Shown piece after piece: positions 1 to 5,675 of a stretch of DNA of 7,174 bases. Origin of the DNA: Dehalococcoidia bacterium (GTDB taxonomy: Bacteria; Chloroflexota; Dehalococcoidia; UBA3495; JAAXIE01); contig JAAXIE010000113.1 in NCBI GenBank assembly GCA_012270525.1, positions 1 to 7,174 on the forward strand, read 5' to 3'. The notes beneath the pieces were generated by a model that was not told the origin of the DNA, searched no databases, and saw only the letters and a list, made by a program, of their open reading frames with translations. Numbering within the stretch: position 1 is the stretch's first letter; every line of letters starts with the position of its first letter. Both the position numbers and the translations under genes were made by a program.

Positions 1-1277
1 CCCCTCCGGGTATCACCATGGACCAGGTTACTTCTGCGATCAACCAGGCCATCGGTCAGTTGCCTGAAGGAGTCACGGCCGAAGAGGTTGCAGCGGCGAG
101 CCAGGCAGCGGCAGAACAGGTTGCCGCTGGGGCCATCGACCTGGACGATGTCGGGCGCGTTATCGAGGGCGCCTTCGCCACTGCCGCCAGAGAGGCGGAA
201 GCTGCTGCGGCTGATGCAGCAGCAGCGGCGGCGGCCGCAGCCGAGAGGGAGAGGCAGGAACAACTGCAAGCCATCTACGCCGACTTCTTCGGGAACTCGA
301 CGATACGCCTGCTGGTAGGTTTCTCCGCTGGCGGCGGTTACGACACCTATGGTAGGGCCATCGCCCGTCACATCCACAAGCACATACCGGGCAACCCCGA
401 GGTCGTTGTGGAAAACATGACAGGGGGAGGCAGCCTGGTCGCGGCCAACCACCTTTACAATCAAGCCGAGCCCGATGGCTTGACCATAGGCCTGTGGAAT
501 TCCAACCATGTGTTCATCCAGGCATTGTCCGACGACCCTGCGGCGGAGCAGATTCTCTTTGATGGCAACGGGTTTGGATGGCTGGGCGCACCCAGTGACG
601 GCAATCCCGTATGCGCCATCATGGGCTTTGCCGGCCTCACGGATGCCGACGAAATCCTGGCACCGGGTGCGAGAACAGCAGGCGGCGAGGTCATACAGCA
701 TGGCTCCACTGCTGCCGTTGGCGGCTCCCTCAGTGATATCCCCCGTCTCACTAACGCATTCGCGGGCACCGACCATGAGATTGTCTCCGGGTACAGGGGC
801 ACGGCCCGCGTGCGGTTAGGGCTTCAAGCCGGTGAGGTCGATGCAGCCTGCTGGGGCTGGGAGTCGATGGGTGTCACCGCCCGTTCCATGTTGGAAGCTG
901 AGGGTGACGACCAGTTTATCCCCTACGCCATGGTCTTCCCCAGCTCAGACCCAGAGATCGCCGACCTGCCCCTGCTTGGGGACTTCATTGAGGACGCGGA
1001 TGATAAGGCCCTCTACGATCTGTGGACTGTTGGCTATCGGTTCCAGCGCCCATGGACCACACCTCCCAACACTGCACCCGAGCTGATAAGTGTGCTGCGG
1101 CAGGCTTTCGCTGACACGATGGCAGATCCGGAGTTCGTCGCGGATGCCGAGGCTGCAGGTCTCTATCTGAACCCGCAGACCGGAGAGGACATTGAAGGCT
1201 GGATAGCCGAAATACTGGAAGTTACTGCCGAACAAAAGGCAAATCTCCAGTTCCTGGTAAAGCCAGCAGAGGAGTAG
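1..1277 (+). CDS. tctC: TTT-family solute-binding receptor TctC (5' partial)
   Basis: Periplasmic or lipid-anchored receptor that captures a small carboxylate and delivers it to the TctA/TctB permease. The reading frame is open to the window edge (from base 3), so the ATG at 18 is probably internal; the signal peptide and true start should lie upstream. Counting from that ATG, residues 95-419 are a full-length TctC domain. It has the glycine-rich strand-loop GFSAGGGYDTYGR (101-113), the VVVENMTGGGS segment (129-139), APDG-like EPDG (151-154), GYRGT (258-262) and GEVD (272-275), all at family-typical spacing. Residues 1-94 are extra compared with the usual ~320-residue protein. They consist of about three degenerate 20-residue units, then an alanine-rich helix (13 Ala and one Asp at 62-75) and a charged ERERQEQLQ stretch, probably a coiled-coil tether. 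The substrate cannot be read from the sequence. Family assignment is firm; the start is not. Confidence 0.95.
   Translation, partial: PPGITMDQVTSAINQAIGQLPEGVTAEEVAAASQAAAEQVAAGAIDLDDVGRVIEGAFATAAREAEAAAADAAAAAAAAAERERQEQLQAIYADFFGNSTIRLLVGFSAGGGYDTYGRAIARHIHKHIPGNPEVVVENMTGGGSLVAANHLYNQAEPDGLTIGLWNSNHVFIQALSDDPAAEQILFDGNGFGWLGAPSDGNPVCAIMGFAGLTDADEILAPGARTAGGEVIQHGSTAAVGGSLSDIPRLTNAFAGTDHEIVSGYRGTARVRLGLQAGEVDAACWGWESMGVTARSMLEAEGDDQFIPYAMVFPSSDPEIADLPLLGDFIEDADDKALYDLWTVGYRFQRPWTTPPNTAPELISVLRQAFADTMADPEFVADAEAAGLYLNPQTGEDIEGWIAEILEVTAEQKANLQFLVKPAEE
3..185 (+). repeat. Degenerate ~20-residue repeats at the start of the receptor
   Basis: Three adjacent in-frame units, at 3-62, 63-122 and 123-185. 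The first two align without gaps over 20 codons and share Pro1, Gly3, Thr5, Val9, Ala12, Ala16 and Gln19, giving a pattern like P-x-G-(I/V)-T-x-(D/E)-(Q/E)-V. The third needs a one-residue insertion and keeps the Gly and the Asp-Asp-Val. More units may lie upstream of the window. The function is unknown; helical spacer repeats are the simplest reading. Confidence 0.5.
201..242 (+). repeat. GCN-codon (poly-alanine) tract
   Basis: Fourteen codons, thirteen for alanine and one for aspartate, written with mixed GCT/GCG/GCA/GCC codons. Part of it is a short pure (GCA)(GCG) run. It encodes the alanine-rich helix between the N-terminal repeats and the ligand-binding domain of the receptor. The mixed codons suggest the protein sequence is retained and that this is not only a slippage product. 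Confidence 0.7.
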
Positions 1278-1314
1278 CCTCTCCCAGCGGTGGGTAAACT
1301 CGAGCGATTCCGAA

Positions 1315-1345
1315 GGGGCCGTATTCCGATAGAGGATGCGGCCCC
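1315..1345 (+). promoter_or_regulatory. Intercistronic hairpin between tctC and tctA
   Basis: The arms 1315-1326 and 1334-1345 pair over 12 bp: seven uninterrupted G-C/C-G pairs at the base (GGGGCCG with CGGCCCC), then five pairs including two G-T wobbles. The loop is 7 nt (CGATAGA, 1327-1333). No T-run follows, so it does not look like a full intrinsic terminator. It sits in the 88-base gap after the receptor stop. Known behaviour of such hairpins in transporter operons is to protect the upstream receptor mRNA from 3' decay or to cause partial termination, giving more receptor than permease. That role here is inferred. Confidence 0.65.
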
Positions 1346-1365
1346 ATAGGTGTAAGTAGGAACTG

Positions 1366-3036
1366 GTGGAAGCTGTCACCGACTACTTCAGTGCCTTGTT
1401 CACCGGGCTGACGGATATCCTGCCCGTCTCTGCGCATGGCATTGATGCCTTCCAGGCGATGCTCTTGGGCATCGCCATTGGCTTTGTCGTCGGCATCCTG
1501 CCCGGCTTGGGCGGCGCGGTCACCCTAGCCCTGATGCTGCCTTTCACCTTCGACATGGATGCCACCCAAGCCTTCGCTTTCCTCTTGGGGGCCAACGCGG
1601 TGGTGGCCACCACGGGCGACATCACTTCAGTGCTGTTCGGAGTGCCAGGCGAGGGTATCAGTGCCGCCGTCATAGTGGACGGCCATCCCATGGCCAAGAG
1701 AGGTGAAGCAGGCCGCGCCTTGGGCGCCGTGCTCATGAGTTCTCTCATTGGGGCCGTCTTTGGCGCTATCGTGCTCGCTGTGGCGATTCCCGTCGTGAGG
1801 CCAATCGTCCTGGCCATCGGCTCGCCTGAGTTCTTCATGCTGTCGCTGCTGGGCATCACTTTCGTCGCCACCCTCAGCGGGGGCAACATGATCAAGGGCC
1901 TCACCGTAGGGGCCTTTGGCCTGGCCATGGCCATGATTCGCCTCGAGCCGGTAACGGCTATGCCACGGTACACCCTCGAACCCATCCTCGGTTCCGAATC
2001 TCTGTTCCTCTGGGATGGGGTCAACTTCGTCGCCATTACGGTGGGACTGTTCGCCGTCCCGGAGATCATCGACCTAGCGGTGAAGGGCACCGGCATCGCC
2101 GAGCGGTCCGCAGGTGCAATAGGAGGCGTGGCCCAGGGCGTGAAGGACACCTTCCGTCACTGGTTCCTCGTCTTCCGCTGTAGTGCCCTGGGGGCCTATA
2201 TCGGCATCGTGCCTGGCTTGGGCGGAGGTCCTGCCCAGTGGATGTCCTATGCCCACGCCGTGCAGAGCGCCGACAACAAGGAGGAGTTCGGGCAAGGCCG
2301 CGTCGAAGGCGTTCTGGGACCCGGGGCGGCCAATAACTCCAAAGAAGGCGGCTCTCTCATACCCACCGTCGCCTTCGGCATACCCGGTAGCCTCTCCATG
2401 GCGATCCTACTGGGGGCTTTTATCATTCAGGGCTTGGTGCCGGGACCCAATCTCCTCGACGCCAACACGCCTATACGCCCTGATATCGCAGCTCTCGGGG
2501 AATGGGTGCCATCTGGCTTGGAGTTGACCTTCTCGTTTGTATGGGTGCTGATAGTCTCCAACGTCATCACCGTGGCGGTGAGCTTCCTCTTCCTCAAGTG
2601 GCTGGCACGGATCACCGAAATACGCGGGGCCATCATCATACCCATCATCATGTTACTGGTGTACCTTGGAGGATTCACTGTTGCTAATCGCTCCCAGGAC
2701 CTGATGCTGGTCATCGTCTTCGGTCTTCTTGGATGGGTAATGGTGAAGTTCGACTGGCCTCGTCCGCCAATGCTCCTGGGTCTGGTGCTCGCCCCCATCG
2801 CGGAAAGCAATCTCAGGGTGTCTACCCAGGCCTTCGGCACCTATGGCTGGTTGAGCGAACCTGGAGTGATCATTATCTTCATTCTCATGCTGGCTTCGGT
2901 TCTCTACCCTCTCTGGCAAGACCGCAAGCAGGAACAGCGGGCACGGCAGAGAGCAGAGGCGAGACAGGCCGCCAGTACCGCCCCAGAAACCGCTCCCCAA
3001 GCGGGTGCCGACGACGGGGGCAGCGGTGGAGCCTAG
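1366..3036 (+). CDS. tctA: TTT-family large permease subunit TctA
   Basis: Polytopic inner-membrane subunit that moves the substrate delivered by TctC, driven by an ion gradient. It is 556 residues, against about 500 for typical members. Two pseudo-symmetric halves each carry the signature loop: LPGLGG at 45-50 and VPGLGGG at 282-288. FGVPGEG (91-97) followed by a DGHPMAK segment (105-111), and PGAANN..EGGSLIPT with FGIPGS (319-342), are also diagnostic. The usual APEAANN reads GPGAANN here. The extra length is mainly a hydrophilic tail from about 518, rich in Gln, Arg and Ala and ending in Asp/Gly, probably cytoplasmic. The start is GTG; an in-frame TAG at 1357 rules out ATG/GTG/TTG starts further upstream, and a purine-rich AGTAGGAA lies just before it. 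The 3' end overlaps tctB, suggesting coupled translation. Confidence 0.97.
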   Translation: MEAVTDYFSALFTGLTDILPVSAHGIDAFQAMLLGIAIGFVVGILPGLGGAVTLALMLPFTFDMDATQAFAFLLGANAVVATTGDITSVLFGVPGEGISAAVIVDGHPMAKRGEAGRALGAVLMSSLIGAVFGAIVLAVAIPVVRPIVLAIGSPEFFMLSLLGITFVATLSGGNMIKGLTVGAFGLAMAMIRLEPVTAMPRYTLEPILGSESLFLWDGVNFVAITVGLFAVPEIIDLAVKGTGIAERSAGAIGGVAQGVKDTFRHWFLVFRCSALGAYIGIVPGLGGGPAQWMSYAHAVQSADNKEEFGQGRVEGVLGPGAANNSKEGGSLIPTVAFGIPGSLSMAILLGAFIIQGLVPGPNLLDANTPIRPDIAALGEWVPSGLELTFSFVWVLIVSNVITVAVSFLFLKWLARITEIRGAIIIPIIMLLVYLGGFTVANRSQDLMLVIVFGLLGWVMVKFDWPRPPMLLGLVLAPIAESNLRVSTQAFGTYGWLSEPGVIIIFILMLASVLYPLWQDRKQEQRARQRAEARQAASTAPETAPQAGADDGGSGGA

Positions 3037-3895
3037 CACCGGTGGGGGGGCCAGCGTCCTGGCCAATCCGTTGTCTGCACTTAGGGAACGGTGGTCCGAG
3101 GGCCAGTGGCGTGGACGACTGATCCGTGTGGTGTTCGCTCTGCTCTTCTTGGCTCTGTTTTCCTGGATGACTTGGGAAGCTTTCTTTGGATATGGGGCGC
3201 AAAACCCGAGCGCCGCGTCCTTCCCTAAAGCAATATTGATACCGGCAATTGTCTTGGCGGCGCTTGCAGCCTTTCGTGAGGCAACTCGCAAACAAAGCAC
3301 CGGCCCTTCCATCGAAATCGCCGCCGCCCCGGTAGAGTTCGAGTTGGAAGAAGAGGTCCACATAGAGCCTGCCGAGGAGAGGCGGCGCACACTGATCATA
3401 ATCGGTTGGATTGTCGGTTTCTTCATCGGTATCTGGCTTATCGGGTGGATGCTCACAGTGCCCTTGGCAATATTCCTCTATACGAAGGTCGCGGGCCGGG
3501 AGAGTTGGCCCATGGCCATAGGTCTCGGAGTGGCGGGCTGGATCTTCTTCGATGGTCTCTTCGACGCTCGGCTGAATATTCCCCTGTCTGAGAATTTGGA
3601 CGGCATCCTGATGTCGCTTCTGGAGGACTATCTGACGTCACTGCGAGGCATCGATGAGACCTACGCAGCCCTTGGCCTCCCTCAGACAAATACAGTGTCC
3701 ATCAACAACTATATGGGGGAAGGGGCTGCCGTGATCACCGGCTGGGTCGAATGGCTATTCCGGCAGATTCCCTTCCTGGCGGTTCTGGGCATCAGCATAG
3801 TGGGCTTTCTTGCCTATAACCTGAACAACACGGCCAAGGAAGCCATGGACAAGGTGGCGACGCAGGCGTTGGCCAAAGTCAGGCGCACGGGCTAG
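3005..3895 (+). CDS. tctB: TTT-family small permease subunit TctB, C-terminally extended
   Basis: Small membrane partner of TctA. Hydrophobic segments at about 39-56, 71-90, 128-150 and 168-185 give the four-helix TctB pattern. After the first helix comes a Phe-Pro motif (SFPK, 72-75), typical of this family. The loop at 92-128 is strongly charged (acidic cluster 111-118, then ERRR). Typical TctB proteins are 150-180 residues and end soon after helix four. This one continues for about 110 residues, with a hydrophilic stretch (190-240) and a fifth hydrophobic helix at about 252-272, ending in a basic tail. The start is uncertain: GTG at 3005 overlaps tctA by 32 bases and GTG at 3026 by 11, and neither has a clear Shine-Dalgarno. 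Sequence conservation in this family is low, so assignment rests on topology plus position after tctA. Confidence 0.82.
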   Translation: MPTTGAAVEPSTGGGASVLANPLSALRERWSEGQWRGRLIRVVFALLFLALFSWMTWEAFFGYGAQNPSAASFPKAILIPAIVLAALAAFREATRKQSTGPSIEIAAAPVEFELEEEVHIEPAEERRRTLIIIGWIVGFFIGIWLIGWMLTVPLAIFLYTKVAGRESWPMAIGLGVAGWIFFDGLFDARLNIPLSENLDGILMSLLEDYLTSLRGIDETYAALGLPQTNTVSINNYMGEGAAVITGWVEWLFRQIPFLAVLGISIVGFLAYNLNNTAKEAMDKVATQALAKVRRTG

Positions 3896-3916
3896 CTGTG
3901 GTCTGCGGTTCGAACG

Positions 3917-3941
3917 TCCTCTCCCTCCTCCCGCCCTCCTT
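3917..3941 (+). other. Pyrimidine tract between tctB and the next gene
   Basis: Twenty-four of 25 bases are C or T, with C-runs at 3923-3925, 3930-3932 and 3934-3936. The minus strand is correspondingly G-rich and has enough closely spaced GG/GGG runs to form a two-tier G-quadruplex. It occupies much of the short gap upstream of the TTG start at 3953. No function is shown. Confidence 0.4.
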
Positions 3942-3952
3942 ATGGGGTCGCA

Positions 3953-4381
3953 TTGAACGAGGAGCGGTTTCTCCGGCACTATTGGCTGCTCTACTACGCC
4001 CTGTACCTCATTGGCGTCGGCCTGCTATTATGGCTGTACTGGGATCAAGTGCTGGCATTTCCCTTGGACACGCTCGCCAAGACCTTCGCAGTATCCGCTG
4101 GCGGGTCCACGGTTATGGTGCTGCTCATTGAAGGTGGAGGTCGCGCGGTGTTGCTGATTCCTGCAACAATCAGAAAGTACAGAAACGAAGGCCGCGAGCA
4201 AGGCCGTACCGAAGGCCGCGAGGAGGGGCTCGCCGAGGGACTTGAAACCGGGCTCGCCCGGGGACTCGAGCAGGCCAATTCACAGTGGGCCTCTTGGTTC
4301 CAGCGGTACACCGAGGCTCAGGCCAGGGGAGAGGAATTCACAGAGCCGCCTCCTTACACCGTGAACGGCAATATCCCCTAA
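3953..4381 (+). CDS. Small two-helix membrane protein with GxxxG-spaced tail repeats
   Basis: I do not recognise a named family. The 142-residue product has a hydrophobic helix at about 10-30 (rich in Leu, Tyr and Trp) and a second, weaker one at about 42-60. A LIPATIRKYRNEG segment (68-80) follows, then seven tetrapeptide units at 79-106 of the form x-G-(R/L)-x, so Gly falls at 80, 84, 88, 92, 96, 100 and 104. A Trp/Gln-rich region (107-119) and a Pro-rich end (EPPPY, 131-135) finish the protein. The start is inferred as TTG at 3953; no in-frame ATG or GTG lies between the tctB stop and it, and no strong Shine-Dalgarno is visible. It follows tctB by 57 bases on the same strand, so it may be co-transcribed with the transporter. 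A partial sibling lies directly downstream; the substitution pattern between the two favours real coding. Confidence 0.68.
   Translation: MNEERFLRHYWLLYYALYLIGVGLLLWLYWDQVLAFPLDTLAKTFAVSAGGSTVMVLLIEGGGRAVLLIPATIRKYRNEGREQGRTEGREEGLAEGLETGLARGLEQANSQWASWFQRYTEAQARGEEFTEPPPYTVNGNIP
4187..4270 (+). repeat. Seven 12-base coding repeats (tetrapeptide x-G-R/L-x)
   Basis: In-frame units encode EGRE, QGRT, EGRE, EGLA, EGLE, TGLA and RGLE. The first units have Arg after Gly, the last four have Leu, so the tail changes from charged to amphipathic. The array is bounded by near-identical GAGCA(A)GGCC sequences at 4196 and 4268, 72 bases apart. Those are the points at which the downstream copy lacks its repeats. 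Confidence 0.85.
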
Positions 4382-4400
4382 GTCGAACGGTCCCACCGCG

Positions 4401-4561
4401 TTACTGATTCCTGCAACAATCAGAAGGTGCAGAAGCGAAGGCCGCGAACAGGCCAACTCACAGGGGCCTCTTGGTTCCAGCGCTACACCGAAGCCCAAGC
4501 CAACGGTGAGGAGTCGACTGAGCCACCACCGTATTCTTCGAACGCCAGCCGCCTTCCCTAA
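4401..4561 (+). pseudogene. Decayed 3' copy of the small membrane-protein gene
   Basis: Bases 4401-4450 match 4151-4200 at 45 of 50 positions. The copy then jumps straight to the equivalent of 4271 onward, skipping 72 bases (six of the seven tetrapeptide repeats), and continues to an equivalent TAA at 4559-4561. One T is missing after 4463 relative to the TGG codon of the intact copy, so the frame breaks. With that T restored, the end reads as the same WASWFQRYTEAQ...EPPPY tail. The 5' half with both membrane helices is absent, and no start codon with a plausible ribosome site is seen. It is best read as a remnant of a paralogue or tandem duplicate. Confidence 0.8.
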
Positions 4562-4571
4562 CGGAAGGCGG
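4549..4571. terminator. Hairpin at the convergent gene ends, likely bidirectional terminator
   Basis: CCGCCTTCC (4549-4557) pairs perfectly with GGAAGGCGG (4563-4571) around a 5-nt loop, CTAAC. The loop contains the TAA of the plus-strand remnant and the TAG of the minus-strand monooxygenase. Neither side is followed by a T-run, so classical intrinsic termination would be weak. Position between two converging units supports a termination or 3'-end protection role. Confidence 0.6.
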
Positions 4572-5607
4572 GCATCACCTTCTCACTCAACAGCTTCAGA
4601 TAGCTGGTCGACTGCTTCCTCGTCGGCATCCCACGGTGGGTGAGCATTAGGTTCCTGCCACCCACGTCCCGCAACATCGCGATGAGTTCCGAGACCCGTT
4701 TGGGCGACCCAATGAAGAGTTCGTTGGCATCCGGGTTTGGCACTTCGCCGTAAGCATCCTTGGGCAGCGGTGGTGGAGGCGTCGGCACGAAAACGTCGGA
4801 TGGCTTCAACGAAACCCTCTTCTCAGCCACGTATTCGCTGGCCCTCTCGAAGGGCCCCAGCCATTCATCCAATGCTTGGTCGTCGCTCTCGGCCAGATAG
4901 CACTCGCGCCATATCCACACCTGGTCCATGGCCCGCTCCACCTGTTCCTCGTTGAACCCCGCCTCGAACATGGTGTCTCGGTATAGGGCCAGGGTGCGAG
5001 CAGCCGCCGCGGTGGACCGGTTGCTCATGAGTATGGGGCGTCCGATCCGGGCCATCTCCACCACCGAGTCTTCGCTGATGCATGCCCTGGCCAAGCGGGG
5101 ATGAGGCTGCTGGTAGGGGCGCGGCCTGGTGGACGGAAAGGCCACCTGCCAGTAAGTCCCCTTGTGGTCCACGTTCTCAGTCGTCCACGCTTTCACCAGC
5201 AAGTCTTCCGCCTCGTCCAGCATCTCCTTGCCCGAATCCACGCTGGTGCCGAACCCTGTGTACTCGAAGGCGTTGAAGTTGGAGCCCCGGCCAGTGCCCA
5301 CGATAAGCCGACCGCGCGTCAGGTGGTCCAGGAGGGCTGTCTGTATCGCCAAGCGCACTGGATGGTGCAGGGCCATCTCGATGATCCCGAACCCTATGTC
5401 CACCCGCTTGGTCCGGGCAGCGACGACCCCGGCGAAAACCATAGGGTCTCCATAGGCGACCTCGCCGATGAAATGGTGCTCGGCAAGCCAGATGGCATCC
5501 AAGCCCAGCTGCTCCACTAACTCCGCCTCGTAGACGCAGTCGTCGATCGCTTGACCGTCATCGCCCGTGTTGAGCGTCATCGGATAGAAGAAATGCCCGA
5601 ACCTCAC
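4558..5607 (-). CDS. LuxA-like flavin-dependent monooxygenase (LLM class)
   Basis: TIM-barrel oxygenase of the bacterial-luciferase superfamily, expected to use reduced FMN from a separate reductase and O2 to oxidise an organic substrate in the cytoplasm. It is 349 residues, normal for the family. The N-terminal strand RFGHFFYP (2-9), WLAEHHF (40-46), HHPVRLA (81-87), LLDHLTRGR (92-100) and the GTGRG loop (104-108) are the family core, and a QQPHPRLA segment (166-173) follows. From memory of Vibrio LuxA numbering, it aligns without gaps through position 108: the essential His44 is kept, while Cys106 is replaced by Gly. That fits a monooxygenase that does not produce light. A proline run (275-282, PTPPPPLP) marks a probable surface loop insertion. 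The start is GTG with GAGAGG 11 bases upstream. It is the last gene of the minus-strand group, 68 bases after the VOC gene. The substrate is unknown. Confidence 0.94.
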   Translation of the reverse strand: MRFGHFFYPMTLNTGDDGQAIDDCVYEAELVEQLGLDAIWLAEHHFIGEVAYGDPMVFAGVVAARTKRVDIGFGIIEMALHHPVRLAIQTALLDHLTRGRLIVGTGRGSNFNAFEYTGFGTSVDSGKEMLDEAEDLLVKAWTTENVDHKGTYWQVAFPSTRPRPYQQPHPRLARACISEDSVVEMARIGRPILMSNRSTAAAARTLALYRDTMFEAGFNEEQVERAMDQVWIWRECYLAESDDQALDEWLGPFERASEYVAEKRVSLKPSDVFVPTPPPPLPKDAYGEVPNPDANELFIGSPKRVSELIAMLRDVGGRNLMLTHRGMPTRKQSTSYLKLLSEKVMPAFR

Positions 5608-5618
5608 CTTATCTGTTA

Positions 5619-5624
5619 CCTCTC
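5619..5624 (-). promoter_or_regulatory. Ribosome binding site for the monooxygenase gene
   Basis: Minus-strand GAGAGG, ending 11 bases before the GTG start at 5607. It supports the GTG as the true start; spacing is slightly long. Confidence 0.45.
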
Positions 5625-5675
5625 AACACAAGCGGTGATGCTTGCCACCCGATGGGGATGGCCCCTTTTCCTCTA

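Noticed and set aside
1383..2150. Long open frame on the minus strand opposite tctA (255 codons)
   Set aside because: It lies fully antisense to strongly conserved TctA motifs and has a low-complexity Met/Thr/Ala/Pro composition typical of a shadow of a membrane protein gene.
2653..3456. Open minus-strand frame across the tctA/tctB junction (267 codons)
   Set aside because: No recognisable motif, and it is antisense to two supported genes.
4187..4270. CRISPR or other array of spaced repeats
   Set aside because: The 12-base units are contiguous, in frame and encode a clear tetrapeptide pattern; there are no spacers.
4151..4450. Template/variable pair of a diversity-generating retroelement
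   Set aside because: The paired blocks differ mostly by A/G changes at a few adenines, but changes go both ways and the later differences are silent third-position changes of all kinds. No reverse transcriptase is present.
5629..5644. Hairpin CAAGC/GCTTG in the gap between the VOC gene and the monooxygenase gene
   Set aside because: A 5-bp stem with a 6-base loop is common by chance, and nothing else in the gap supports a switch or terminator.
5654..5669. GGGG-ATGG-CCCC followed by TTTT, resembling a small plus-strand terminator
   Set aside because: The stem is only 4 bp and no plus-strand gene ends there.
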